Counted from the first letter of the stretch, positions 1-9,943 are shown. The stretch is 64,000 nt of DNA from CAWKEY01 sp963696315 (GCA_963696315.1 CAVOJU010000026.1:53674-117673), one strand, 5' to 3'. Program-made: numbers and translations. Notes: generated by a model from the sequence alone, not told the origin.

Positions 1-461
1 TAGGCCCGATCCTTATAGCCGTTGCAGACGATCAGGCCGTGTTTGGATAAGGCCAGAATGGCCAGTAATTCCGGTTTGCTGCCGGCCTCAAGACCCACGT
101 GTTCGCCCGCCAGAATGCCTTCAATGACTTTGCGTTGCTGATTGACCTTGATCGGATAAACCGGCGTATAAGTGCCTGCATAATCATGGTTGGCGCAGGC
201 TTTCTTGAAGGCATTATGCAGCTGGGCGACGCGATTTTTTAAAATGTCGGTAAAACGCACCAGCACCGGCAGCGACAAATTGTTTTCGCTTAATGACCGG
301 GCAATCTCATACAAATCCAGTTCGACGTTTTGATCCGGGCAGGGCCTGACGGATACGTGCCCGGCTTGATTAATGGCAAAAAAACCATCTCCCCAGTTAT
401 TGATCGAGTAGGTTTCTGCCGATTGTTCGATGGTCCACGATGTTGCTTGCTTGGATCGCAC
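1..461 (-). CDS. speA: Biosynthetic arginine decarboxylase, N-terminal part (runs off the left edge)
   Basis: Decarboxylates arginine to agmatine with PLP, the first step of the agmatine route to putrescine. Only about 153 N-terminal codons are in the window. The translation carries the SpeA signature TPVYPIKVNQQRKVIE (the PLP lysine is in PIKVNQ) followed by GLEAGSKPELLAILA and VCNGYKD, in the same order as in E. coli SpeA. The frame has no ATG near its beginning. A GTG at 459-461 is the first usable start after an in-frame stop and gives MRSKQATSWTIEQSAETYSI. The gene is divergent from speE, so two polyamine genes share an intergenic region of about 80 bases. Family assignment is firm; the start is probable. 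Confidence 0.9.
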   Translation of the reverse strand, partial: MRSKQATSWTIEQSAETYSINNWGDGFFAINQAGHVSVRPCPDQNVELDLYEIARSLSENNLSLPVLVRFTDILKNRVAQLHNAFKKACANHDYAGTYTPVYPIKVNQQRKVIEGILAGEHVGLEAGSKPELLAILALSKHGLIVCNGYKDRA

Positions 462-499
462 GAGTTGAGCCTCACTATCTATGTGTCACAAGATTCTAA

Positions 500-505
500 T
501 ATAAT
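500..505 (+). promoter_or_regulatory. Possible -10 box of the speE promoter
   Basis: A perfect TATAAT lies 40 bases before the speE ATG, in the divergent speA/speE gap. No good -35 box is found at 16-18 bases upstream (ATCTAT at 477-482), so the call rests on the -10 alone. Confidence 0.35.
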
Positions 506-544
506 GCCGCTATTCTAATCTTTTTCTCAACAGGACACCCTATC

Positions 545-1405
545 ATGAATGCCCTCATGAACGCGTCACAATGGTTTACCGAACAAGCTCCCGGTGTTGG
601 CTCGGCTTTTTCGTTAAAAATCAAACAAAAACTGCACGAAGAACAATCGCCGTTTCAGTTTATCGAAATCTATGAAACCGAAAGCTTCGGTAATCTGATG
701 GTAATCGACGGCTGCACCATGGTGTCAACCCGGGATAATTTTTTTTATCATGAAATGATCAGTCATCCGGTGCTGTATACTCACCCTGATCCGAAAAGAG
801 TCTGGATCATCGGCGGCGGGGACTGCGGCACTTTAAAGGAAGTGTTAAAGCATCCGGGTGTTGAACAGGTCGTGCAAATCGATATCGACGAACGCGTTAC
901 GCGTCTGGCCGAGATTTATTTTCCCGAATTATGCGAATCCAACAACGACCCGAGAGCCGATTTGAAATTCATCGACGGCATCAAATGGGTAAAAGATGCC
1001 AAACCCGGCTCGGTGGATATTATTATCGTTGACAGTACCGACCCGGTCGGTCCGGCAGAAGGCTTGTTCGGGGCGGCATTTTACCGCGACTGCTTCAATT
1101 GCCTGTCAGACAACGGCATCGTGATCCAGCAAAGCGAGTCCGCCTTGTATTATATGAAGTTGCTGGGTGCAATGCGCGATGCGATGAGTTCTGCAGGATT
1201 TAGCCATCTACAGACGTTGTTCTTCCCGCAATGTATTTATCCGTCGGGCTGGTGGAGTGCCACCATGGCGTCTAAAGCCGATCTCAGCCGGTTTAGAGTA
1301 GAGGATTCGGTGCACAAACCTTTTGACACTATTTATTATAATGTCGATATACACAGGGCCGCCCTGGCGCAGCCCGAGTTTTTCAAAAAGGCATTTACCT
1401 TATAG
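545..1405 (+). CDS. speE: Spermidine synthase (polyamine aminopropyltransferase)
   Basis: Transfers an aminopropyl group from decarboxylated S-adenosylmethionine to putrescine. The 286-residue length matches the family. Visible landmarks are the dcSAM-binding WIIGGGDCG loop near residues 89-97, the acidic QIDIDE strand, and the catalytic DSTDPVGPAEGLF segment. An AGGA ribosome-binding site sits about 10 bases before the ATG at 545; a second ATG at 557 is also possible. The Cys in GGGDCG, where E. coli has GGGDGA, is a mild variation. The divergent speA supplies the same pathway through agmatine. Confidence 0.95.
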   Translation: MNALMNASQWFTEQAPGVGSAFSLKIKQKLHEEQSPFQFIEIYETESFGNLMVIDGCTMVSTRDNFFYHEMISHPVLYTHPDPKRVWIIGGGDCGTLKEVLKHPGVEQVVQIDIDERVTRLAEIYFPELCESNNDPRADLKFIDGIKWVKDAKPGSVDIIIVDSTDPVGPAEGLFGAAFYRDCFNCLSDNGIVIQQSESALYYMKLLGAMRDAMSSAGFSHLQTLFFPQCIYPSGWWSATMASKADLSRFRVEDSVHKPFDTIYYNVDIHRAALAQPEFFKKAFTL

Positions 1406-1419
1406 TTCCCCGTTACATT

Positions 1420-1445
1420 GGGCTGGGAGTCAGCCCTTCATTTTT
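1420..1445 (+). terminator. Intrinsic terminator after speE
   Basis: GGGCTG (1420-1425) pairs with CAGCCC (1431-1436) across a five-base loop and is followed by a T-rich run with five consecutive Ts at 1441-1445. It lies 14 bases after the speE stop and before ubiK. Confidence 0.6.
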
Positions 1446-1466
1446 ACTTTTAATGTGAGATAAGCC

Positions 1467-1727
1467 ATGTTTGATCCTAAAGCCATTGATGAAATTGCCA
1501 ATCGCCTTGCCGGCGCCATCCCGCCGGGGCTGAGTAATCTGAAAGAAGACCTGGAAAAAAGCTTCCATGCCATTTTACAGGGCGCCTTAAGCAAGCTGGA
1601 TGTGGTAACCCGTGAAGAGTTTGAAGTGCAAAAGGCCGTACTGGCGAAAACCCGCTCAAAACTGGAGGCATTGGAAAAGCGTGTTGACACCATCGAAGCA
1701 CAACTGCTGAACAAAACCGAAATGTAA
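1467..1727 (+). CDS. ubiK: Ubiquinone biosynthesis accessory factor UbiK (BMFP / YqiC family)
   Basis: An 86-residue helical protein of the YqiC/UbiK family, which assists the Ubi complex for aerobic ubiquinone synthesis and interacts with UbiJ and lipids. The sequence starts MFDPKAIDEIANRL and has the conserved core LDVVTREEFEVQKAVLAKTR. A C-terminal coiled coil (KLEALEKRVDTIEAQL) is typical of the family. It lies directly upstream of comM, a neighbourhood common in gammaproteobacteria. Family recognition is good; the exact role is taken from enteric homologues. Confidence 0.85.
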   Translation: MFDPKAIDEIANRLAGAIPPGLSNLKEDLEKSFHAILQGALSKLDVVTREEFEVQKAVLAKTRSKLEALEKRVDTIEAQLLNKTEM

Positions 1728-1802
1728 ATGCCGCTTTTTTTAGCTTGCTTAAGCAATTGCCGGTGATGAATCCAGCAAGTTCCTTGTCTGTTGGTGCATA
1801 AC

Positions 1803-3311
1803 ATGGCCCTGGCGGTTATTTACAGCCGCGGCCGTTCCGGCATAGAGGCGCCATTGGTCACCGTTGAAGTGCACGTTGCCAATGGCTTGCCTTCCATGTC
1901 CATCGTCGGCCTGCCCGAAGCGGCCGTCAAAGAAAGCAAGGATCGTGTGCGCGGTGCGATTTTGAATTCTCATTTTGAATTTCCCGCGCAACGCATCACC
2001 ATCAACCTGGCGCCGGCCGATTTACCCAAAGAAGGCGGCCGTTTTGATCTGGCCATTGCCCTGGGGATTCTGGCGGCCTCAGGTCAGATTCCTGGGGCCA
2101 AACTGGATCAATATGAATGCGTGGGCGAGCTGTCTCTGGGCGGCGAACTGCGGCCGATTAGCGGCGTGCTGCCGGTTGCCATACAGGCCAGAAACGAGCA
2201 AAGACAGCTGATTCTGCCCACCGAAAATATCGCCGAAGCGGCGTTGGCGAAAAACATCGAGCTCATCCCGGCCGGTCATTTGCTGGAAGTTTGCGCGCAC
2301 TTGAGCGGGCAGAAGCGCATACAGATGGAGTTTCCAGCGCCAGAGCCGGATATCCCGATCGAGGGCATCGATTTTTCCGATGTGCATGGCCAGTACCATG
2401 TTAAAAGAGCCTTTGAAATTGCCGCCGCCGGTGCGCATAATTTATTGATGCTGGGCCCGCCCGGCACCGGCAAATCGATGCTAGCGGCGCGCATGCCGAC
2501 CATCTTGCCGCTATTATCCGAGCAGCAGGCACAGGAAAGTGCAGCCATCGCCTCGGTCAGTGATGTCGGACTTGATGTCCAAAACTGGCTCAAACCGCCC
2601 TACCGTGCTCCGCATCACACCGCATCTGCGGCCGCTTTGGTCGGCGGCGGCAGCAATCCCAGGCCAGGTGAAATCTCACTGGCGCACAATGGCACCCTGT
2701 TTCTCGATGAATTGCCGGAGTTTGATAGAAAAGTGCTGGAAGTGCTGCGCGAACCGCTGGAGACCGGCCATATCACCATCTCACGCGCCAGCAGGCAGGC
2801 CGACTTTCCGGCCCGGTTTCAACTGATTGCGGCCATGAATCCCTGTCCTTGCGGCTATCTGGGCGATGCGTCGGGCCGTTGCCACTGCACGTCGGAACAG
2901 GTTGCGCGCTATCGGGCCAGAGTGTCCGGGCCTTTGCTGGATCGCATCGATATGCATCTGGAAGTGCCCAGAGTTTCACATGAGGTGCTGCGCAAAGGTT
3001 CGCCGCAGGGTGAAGAGAGCAGCGCAACTATCAGGGCGCGCGTGGTTGCCGCCCGCAACCTTGCCCTGTCGCGCAACGGCAAAGCCAATGCAGCGCTGAC
3101 CGCCAAAGAAGTCAAGCAGCTGTGTGTACTGTCAGAGCAAAGTCACCAATTATTGGAGCAGGCCATGGAAAAATTTGGCCTCTCGAACCGCGCTTATCAC
3201 CGCATTCTCAAACTCGCGCGCACCATTGCCGATCTGGCAGAGTCAGAGCAAATACAAATAGCGCATCTAAGTGAAGCGATCAGCTATCGCAAACTGGACA
3301 GAAGCGTTTAA
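1803..3311 (+). CDS. comM: ComM / YifB family Mg-chelatase-like AAA+ ATPase
   Basis: A hexameric helicase-like ATPase. In naturally competent bacteria ComM promotes branch migration during integration of transforming DNA; in other species YifB has no firmly assigned role. The 502-residue frame has an N-terminal ChlI-type domain (GLPSMSIVGLPEAAVKE), a Walker A GPPGTGKS near residues 218-225, the acidic TLFLDELPEF segment as Walker B, and the C-terminal domain with PCPCGYLGD and RYRARVSGPLLDRIDMH. A TTG at 1791 also opens this frame, but the ATG at 1803 gives the usual MALAVIYSRG start and is preferred. No strong ribosome-binding site is visible. Confidence 0.93.
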   Translation: MALAVIYSRGRSGIEAPLVTVEVHVANGLPSMSIVGLPEAAVKESKDRVRGAILNSHFEFPAQRITINLAPADLPKEGGRFDLAIALGILAASGQIPGAKLDQYECVGELSLGGELRPISGVLPVAIQARNEQRQLILPTENIAEAALAKNIELIPAGHLLEVCAHLSGQKRIQMEFPAPEPDIPIEGIDFSDVHGQYHVKRAFEIAAAGAHNLLMLGPPGTGKSMLAARMPTILPLLSEQQAQESAAIASVSDVGLDVQNWLKPPYRAPHHTASAAALVGGGSNPRPGEISLAHNGTLFLDELPEFDRKVLEVLREPLETGHITISRASRQADFPARFQLIAAMNPCPCGYLGDASGRCHCTSEQVARYRARVSGPLLDRIDMHLEVPRVSHEVLRKGSPQGEESSATIRARVVAARNLALSRNGKANAALTAKEVKQLCVLSEQSHQLLEQAMEKFGLSNRAYHRILKLARTIADLAESEQIQIAHLSEAISYRKLDRSV

Positions 3312-3407
3312 GGCGTTTACGCCTGGCTGGGCTGCTCATTTCCGATGGGTTATTGTTGAAAACCTTATTTAAAGTTTTCATAGCATGAAACAAAGCAGGC
3401 AACCCGA

Positions 3408-3849
3408 TTACTGTCTGCCAAAAATCTGCGGCTCTTTAACCTGGGCCTTCTCTTGCAGGCAGTGATAGGCTGCGTTTTCATACTTGATAACTAAAGACTG
3501 TGTATTTTTATGCTCGATCATAAACTTTTTAGCTTCATCCGCCGTCAAGTCTTTCATCAAAAACGTTGCAATACACATACAAGGTTCGGCGTAACGTTCT
3601 CTATCCACGTCTTTATTGACTGAATTTTTCAATTCCCTTTGCACACACTGCTCGGCAAACTCATGCTCGAACGTATGTTTTTGCACATCCGTCACCACCA
3701 CATCGTGAGAATGGTCGAAAGGATTGTGCTCAAGCTTAGCCGCTTGTGGCTTTGTCATCGTCGTCTGAACAGGCGCTTACAGACAGCGCCAAAACTGCAC
3801 TGCCCAGAACAGTAATAAAGAATTTTTTTGATAACATAATTGTTTTCAT
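3408..3849 (-). CDS. Small lipoprotein, interrupted by a one-base frameshift
   Basis: The N-terminal part reads MKTIMLSKKFFITVLGSAVLALSVSACSDDDDK, a type II signal peptide with the lipobox LSVSAC, and then hits a stop in its own frame at 3736-3738. The remaining ~110 residues (KPQAAKLEHNPFDHSH...) continue one base over. Removing a single base near 3745 joins the two into a 146-residue lipoprotein, and the 442-base span is 3n+1. The mature part has several cysteines and ends in AQVKEPQIFGRQ. I do not recognise the family. The frameshift resembles those in other genes of this window and may be a sequence error. Confidence 0.55.
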
Positions 3850-4037
3850 GCAATTGAAATTAGGTGGTGTTTGGTGATGGTTTGCAGTAGGCCCAGACCT
3901 ATTGCGCTCAATACAATAAAGACGAAACTTTATCATTTAATGCGGCCTCGTTCTACTCATCTCTATTCGCCCCTCGCTCTGTTTCGCCAAGGTACGCAAT
4001 TTGTACAGATAAACTTTTTCGGCAACATCGCTACTTT

Positions 4038-4415
4038 TATCGGCAGTGGCACATACAGCCCTGGATGCATGGTTACAAGGCCTGAGCCTTGGGACTTTCT
4101 GAGACCTGCTGCCCGGAAGGGTTAAAAGCTTCGCCCGGCCGCGCCGAATTAAGCCTACGCATCACCGGAGAAGCCGTCAATAATGGCTTGATTTACACCC
4201 TTATATTGCAATGAGCAGGAGTTCTCATCGCTGGGTTACGGCAACCAGATTTTTCTTGCGGCCTATCAATACATTTTGCAATTTCGACGCAGCAAGCTCG
4301 TACCCGAACCATATTACCGATATTGATTTGCCGCTCTCCGCTTTCCACATCAGGAAGCCATTTATTTCATTATCTGAACTACAAGCAAAAAATAGAAGCC
4401 AAGTTGACTACCTAG
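4038..4415 (+). pseudogene. Frame-broken remnant, possibly the C-terminus of a class I adenylate cyclase
   Basis: The 790 bases between the lipoprotein gene and the Panacea gene hold no intact gene, but coding-like fragments occur in successive frames: HTALDAWLQGLSLGTF, ASPGRAELSLRITGEAVNN, SSLGYGNQIFLAAYQYILQF, YPNHITDIDLPLSAF and HLFHYLNYKQKIEAKL followed by a stop at 4413-4415. From 4155 each move to the next fragment skips one base. The closing pattern (ITDIDLP, then HYL-YK-K-EAKL and a stop) reminds me of the extreme C-terminus of class I adenylate cyclases of Pseudomonas-like bacteria. That is memory-based and unverified. The rest of such a gene is absent. Confidence 0.35.
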
Positions 4416-4641
4416 CTCGGATTCAACCTGCGAATCTGCAACATCACTACCGGGCATAGGGTAGTGGATGAGACCAGTAACTTGTCATCCATTATCCGGA
4501 TGCCCACTTCACAGCAATTAACAAAGTGGGTAAGAGTCCCATGTCTGATATGAAACAATGACACCCAGTCACAACATTGACTATAATTGCCCACTGCATT
4601 CAATCATCGTTTTAAACCTAAAAATTAGCGGAATTATTCCT

Positions 4642-5200
4642 ATGGTGCTTAACGAGCGCAAAGTCAGCTCAAATGGCGGCTTATTTTTTACAAAAAAGAG
4701 GCGGTCGCATGTCGCACTTAAAGCTAATGAAATTGCTTTATCTGGCAGACAGGGAATCTTTGCGTTTACACGGATTGTCCATGACCGGTGATTGCCTGGT
4801 ATCCATGCCACATGGCCCTGTGTTGTCCATGACGTTAAATCTCATGGATGGTGATGTCGAGTCTTGTCCAGGTGGCTGGGAAGACTTGATTTCGGCAAAA
4901 GAAAATCATGAACTCTCGCTTAAAACCGAACTGCAACCGGACACGCTCGACGAGCTCAGCAAGGCTGATGCCGACGTGCTGGAATCAATTTGGAATCAAT
5001 TCGGTAGCCTATCCCGCTGGGAAATCCGCGATTACACCCATCAACACTGCCCAGAATGGGAAGACCCGCACGGCTCATCCCGGCCAATCCGTTTTGAAAA
5101 GTTGTTCCAATCGCTAGGTCGTCCTGCAGACGAAGCTAAACGCCTGGCAGACCATCTTGAAGAACAACAAAACATCGACGAATTATTTGCGGCGTTATGA
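4642..5200 (+). CDS. Panacea (DUF4065 / SocA-like) domain protein, likely antitoxin; one-base frameshift near the start
   Basis: Panacea domains are versatile antitoxin modules found next to many toxin types. The diagnostic core LKLMKLLYLADRESLRLHG is present, followed by MTGDCLVSMPHGPVLSMTLNLMDG (the GPV signature) and a helical C-terminus ending NIDELFAAL. An intact frame can start at ATG 4673, but it lacks the usual beginning. The ATG at 4642 reads MVLNERKV and joins the rest perfectly (KVAQMAAYFLQKRGGRM) if one base near 4664 is removed, so 4642 is probably the true start. Its stop overlaps the next gene's start (ATGA), which indicates translational coupling. Domain call firm; antitoxin role inferred. 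Confidence 0.75.
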
Positions 5201-5613
5201 GTCTGTTTGTCCCGTTTAAACGGGCGACGCTGCTCATTCCATCCGGGCCGACAAATGATCCTGAACGCAAACATCTTTTCGTATTACTGACGGACCCCAT
5301 TGAAGCATCTGGTTTTGACGAAAAACAGGTGTTGCTGGTTAATATCGCCTCCGTACCCAATGGCTTGCCTTACGATGCAACCTGCATTATTCAACCGGGC
5401 GAACATCGTTTTATCAAGCATGAAAGCTATGTTTTCTATGCCAAGGCGCGGATAGAAGCCGCTAATGCGCTGCTTCGCGGCGTAAAATCAGGTCAGCTCA
5501 TACCTCATGAAATAATGGATCAAGCGCTGGTAAAAAGGATATGCGACGGTTTGCAACAATCGCCACACACCACTCCAAAAATTCTGTATTTCTACGCATT
5601 AACAACACAATAG
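5197..5613 (+). CDS. Putative toxin partner of the Panacea antitoxin (unrecognised 138-residue protein)
   Basis: The ATG overlaps the Panacea stop by four bases, a layout typical of toxin-antitoxin pairs. The 138 residues contain alternating strands (HLFVLLTDP, QVLLVNIASV), then CIIQPGEHRFIKHESYVFYAKARI, and a helical C-terminus. The order of short strands with a GEHRFI-type loop recalls small barrel proteins of the PemK/MazF kind, but I cannot assign the family with confidence. There is no signal peptide and no membrane segment. Together with the preceding gene it forms a compact two-gene module at the edge of the restriction-modification island. Toxicity is inferred only from context. Confidence 0.5.
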   Translation: MSLFVPFKRATLLIPSGPTNDPERKHLFVLLTDPIEASGFDEKQVLLVNIASVPNGLPYDATCIIQPGEHRFIKHESYVFYAKARIEAANALLRGVKSGQLIPHEIMDQALVKRICDGLQQSPHTTPKILYFYALTTQ

Positions 5614-5620
5614 ATTAAGC

Positions 5621-5779
5621 ATGGCTGACAATTACGACGACTACAGCCGCGACGAATTGCTTCGTGAATTGCGCCTGCGCGACCGGCGGCCCCGCTTTGG
5701 CCTGGTTTGGGAGCGCAAGGAGATTGAGCACGAAAAAGCGGTGAATGAGGATTTTGTCGCGCCAACCTATGTTGGGTAG
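5621..5779 (+). pseudogene. 5' fragment of a type III restriction-modification Mod gene
   Basis: Fifty-two codons from ATG 5621 to a stop at 5777-5779. The translation begins MADNYDDYSRDELLRELRLRD, followed by RFGLVWERKEIEHEKAVNEDFVA. This is the characteristic N-terminus of type III-like site-specific DNA adenine methyltransferases (RxGLVWE...I..DxA...DFVA), which are usually 500-650 residues long. Every catalytic motif is missing. It ends just before an unrelated, AT-rich R-M gene. The 3' end of a type III Res gene lies about 4.4 kb downstream on the same strand, so this is probably the left stump of a replaced mod-res operon. Confidence 0.7.
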
Positions 5780-5804
5780 CTTAAAAAATATGGAGTGATA
5801 ACCG

Positions 5805-8607
5805 TTGAAAAACTGGAAAGAAATAATCGAGCATAAACTCGGACAACAAAAAAATAATATTGCGAGCATAAATCTTGAAAAAGAGACCGTTACCTACTCC
5901 GAGAAAATCAAACATAACAGAGCTTTGAAGTCCCTTACTGGTGATGAAGAAGTGGTAAGGGCTTTTCTTATCGACCGATTAGTTAATGAACTCCATTACA
6001 AACCAGAAAATCTCGAAACAGAAAAGGAATACACCATAAAGGGAGGCCACAGCAAGATCAATCCAAGAGTTGATGTTCTTGTAAAAGATGAACAAGGCAA
6101 CCCTTTCTTTTTTATCGAGGTTAAAGCGCCCAACAAATTTGAAGCGGATAAAACCGAAATTGAAGGACAGCTTTTTGCCCTTGCACAAACCGAAGAGCGT
6201 GATTTCAAAACCAAAGTACGCTATCTGGTTTATTACACCGCCGAAATGCCAGAGGATGACGTTGTTGACAGGGCGATCATTATTGACTTCGACAAATACA
6301 AAACTTACACCGATTGGGAAAGTGACGGTTTTATTTCAATCGGTTCAGAGCTAACCGCAGGTTATGGAGAACCTAAAAAACAGCCGCTAATCAAAGGTGA
6401 TGAAAAGCATGATTTAAGAGTACGCATAAACCGTGAAGAAATCGCGGGATTGGGGCGAAACCTGCACAACGTGCTTTGGGGCGGCGGCGGTACGAATGAC
6501 AGCGAAATATTCTATTCGCTGGTCAATATCATTCTTGCCAAAATACAGGACGAATACGAAAAAGAAGACGGGCAAGAATATGATTTCCAGGTTTATCAAT
6601 ACGGTCACAATGTTGAAAGCCAGAATAAAATATACGACCGTATAAACGCTCTTTACAAACGCGCTTTAAAACAACAGCTTAATGTTTCAGAACAGCAAAA
6701 AATTGATGACGACAATGTTATCAACCGTAATAAATTCCCGCTTAACAAACTGGTCTACACCGTTCAATCACTAGAAACATTCTCATTTCTTGAAGGCCGC
6801 AGTTCGCTGGACGGCAAAGACATTTTGGGCGATTTCTTTGAAAGCATTACCCGTGACGGTTTCAAACAAAATAAAGGCCAGTTTTTTACGCCAACGCCAA
6901 TTGTAAACTTTTTACTTTACGCCTTACAGCTCGATAAGCTGGCAATAGAACGACTAAATAATGACAGGGAATTACCGCTGATGGTAGACCCCTCGGCGGG
7001 TAGCGGTACTTATTTGGTTGAAGCCATGAAGCTAATTACCAAGGAACTCAAATACAAACAGAGTGATAAAATAAAATCGAGTCGTCAGATTAAGCAGCGT
7101 TTCGAGGAACTATTTATGCCCGATTATGCTGAAAACAAATGGGCAAGGGAATACCTATATGGTTCTGAAATCAATTTCGATTTAGGAACCGCCTCAAAAG
7201 TAAATATGATCTTGCATGGTGATGGTTCAACCAACATATTTGTCAAAGACGGTTTGTTGCCTTTTCGCTTTTATGTAAAAGAAACATCGCCAAACTATTT
7301 AGAAACAGCAAACCCTGAAACGCTTTATAACGATAAAGACGTAAACGGCAAATTTGACGTTGCCGTTAGTAATCCGCCTTTTAGCGTTGATCTGGACACA
7401 CAAACCCAACGTGAAGTAAAACACGCTTTCATTTTTGGCGACAAAAAGAACTCTGAAAATCTTTTTATTGAACGCTATTACCAATTACTGAAAGAAGGCG
7501 GGCGTTTGGGCGTAGTCTTACCGGAAAGCGTTTTCGACACTACGGAAAACAAATATATCCGCTTGTTTCTTTTCAAATATTTTCAACATAAAAGCCGTGG
7601 TAAGCCTGCCACAAATTACCTTCGAGCTGTTTACCTCAACCAAAACCAGTTTGCTGTTTGCTCAAAAGAAAACCAAGGCTCAGGTTGAAAAATGGAACGA
7701 ACTTTGGCATACCTACGGGAAAGAATGGGCGAATCTTAAAACCCGTGTCGTTAGATATTATGATTATTTTGTTAATGAAGTGCCTTTAAATAAAAAGCTG
7801 GTTTGGGTAAAGGAGTTAAGCGAGTCGAGTTTAAAGACATTAATAGAGTCCGCTGACAAAGAGGCTGTTGATAGCATAACTAATAAAGACATTGAGCATA
7901 TTCAAAAAAACATCAAACGTTTTTTGAAAGATTACATCACACCCGAAGATAACGAACTTGAAACTAAAGAACTATTAACTAAATATGGTGATGAAATTTC
8001 AAAGCTTTCAAAATACGAAAATGAAACCACTGTTTTCGGGTTTTACAATGCGTGGTGGGTATTTGGGGAAGTAGCAAAAGCAAGCGAAATAGACTATTCA
8101 ATTTTCATGGCGGAAGCCGAAAACGTAGGCTATAAACGCACCAAACGGGGCGAAAACGAGATGCCTAACGACCTTTACGATCTCGAATATGCACCTGCCA
8201 AACTTGATTGTAAAGATGTAATAGCCCAATACGACAATGACATAAAGCACATCGAAGACAAGCAAGCCGATGTCGAACCTGAGAAAGTGGAATTAGAAAA
8301 GAAAAACAGCATCAAGGAAAACGCAACTACATACAAGAAAATTGAGAAACTGATTGAGGACATTGAAAACTATGCTCAAAAAATTGCGTCGTTAAAAGCC
8401 GAAAAAGCCGAAGTAGCAAGCATATTGGCGAACTACTATGAAAATGACATTTTGAAAGAAGTATACACCGAACGCACAGATGCTGTTTTGGTAGACCATT
8501 TCAAAAACGGTTTGCTATCACGCTATAAAAGCGATGACATTTTGCTTCGCAAAACGGCCCACCTGACTATTTTGGATGCTATTAGACAGGAGGTTTTGTG
8601 GGATTAG
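5805..8607 (+). CDS. Restriction-modification RM subunit: HsdR-type nuclease domain fused to N6-adenine methylase (one-base frameshift)
   Basis: Residues ~40-180 form an HsdR-N-like PD-(D/E)XK nuclease: D90 in RVDVLV, then E105 and K107 in FFFIEVKAP. A type I HsdM-like methylase follows, with QFFTPTPIV, the SAM motif DPSAGSGT near residue 394, and the catalytic SNPPF near 522. No helicase motor is present, unlike HsdR, so the layout resembles BcgI-like RM plus S systems. The frame breaks near 7582; dropping one base of TTTTCAACA restores NIKAVVSLPQITFELF and gives 933 residues in total (span 3n+1). The start is TTG 5805 with GGAG about 8 bases upstream. The C-terminal third is lysine- and glutamate-rich and helical. 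The gene is much richer in A+T than its surroundings. Confidence 0.78.
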
Positions 8608-9943
8608 TTTTTAATAAAATCAAACTGGGTTCATTTTTAAATGATGAATTTTTAAGATTGGATGAAAAGTATAGGGTTTTTGCCGATGTTCAGAAATATA
8701 AAGCGTGGGACATTTCAAATTGTTACCCTCTTTCTTTTGCATTAAAGGAATTAAACTCACCTAAATTAAAAAAAGGTGAGTTAGAAGATGAATATATTCT
8801 GATTGATTTGGTGAACATTGAACGAAGAGGCAACTCTATTGTAAATGCTGAGAAAACAAATGAAATTGGCTCTGACAAATCACTCTTAAAAAGAGGTGAT
8901 ATTGTCATTCCTAAAATGGAGCCCAAAAAAGGCCAGTTTTTTTTAAACACTGAACATAATGAATATTTAGGTTCAACGGAATTAGTTGAATATGAAATTA
9001 ACAGAAATCACTTTACCCCCTTATTCCTCTATTATCTTTTAGTAAATCCTTGCTTATTGAATGTATTAGCTTGTTTAGAAAGTGGCAAAACCCATAAAAG
9101 GGTTAATTCTTCTGATTTATTAAAAATTCAAATTCCTAAAGTTTCGCTTGAAATTCAAAACGCAGTTGCAGAAAAAATTGCATTACTTGAAACAAAGATA
9201 CTGATTTAAAAAACTCAAAACTAAAACCAATAGACATCATTAATCAGGTAATTGGTGAGGAGTTTAATTTTGATTGGGATGAGTTTGAAAAAATAAAATC
9301 CAAAAAACAATTTACAGCAACGCTTACGGATTTTTCAAAAAATGTGGATTGTAGATTCGGTTATCTTTCCAACACGAGCAGGTCAATATTTAATGGATTT
9401 CTTAAAATCTAAAACCAAAAAGGCATTAAAGGCTTAATGCCGATCAGACATTGAGCGCCCCCCATGTAAATATGATGAGGAAGGGGAATATTACTATATC
9501 GCAATGGCGACTATAAAAAAGTATGATTTTGAAGAAAAAGATTGCAAAAAAAGTATCAAAGGCATTACAAAAGAAGATGAAGACAAAATAGTCAGTAAAA
9601 AGGAGATAATTATGACGCGGTCAGGAATGGCTATAGGTAAATTGCATTAATAGAAGATGAGATATAAAGGCATATATGCAGATTTTACAATGCGATATAA
9701 AACTAGAGAACTATAACCATTTACTTGCTTACTACTATTTTCGGAGTGATTTCTTTCAACACTTAATCACAACACATAAAAAAGGGCTACAACAACCATA
9801 ATATTTTCCCAAGCGAAATACAAGAGTTTCCTATCCCAGATTGGACGACGGAAAAACAAGCGGAGATAGTAGAAAAAATACAAACCCAGATAGAGCACAA
9901 AGCCATATTGACCGGGAAATTGAAAAAAATATGGCGAAAATGA
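8598..9943 (+). pseudogene. Specificity (HsdS-like) subunit of the RM system, broken by several frameshifts
   Basis: Overlaps the end of the RM gene by ten bases. The first recognition half is intact to 9209 and closes with the HsdS-style segment KTHKRVNSSDLLKIQIPKVS and LEIQNAVAEKIALLE. The frame then shifts: DTDLKNSKLKPIDIINQVIG continues in another frame, EEGEYYYIAMATIKKYDFEE appears near 9478, and the second half ends in EIQEFPIPDWTTEKQAEIVE...KLKKIWRK with a stop at 9941-9943. The two target-recognition domains with conserved helices are thus both recognisable, but at least three breaks are needed. Either the gene is dead or it is the worst-hit victim of indel errors. The base composition is AT-rich like the RM gene. 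Confidence 0.65.

Noticed and set aside
3871..4125. An 84-codon open frame on the plus strand
   Set aside because: It runs antisense to the lipoprotein promoter region and its translation has no motif. The coding-like signal in this stretch lies in other frames.
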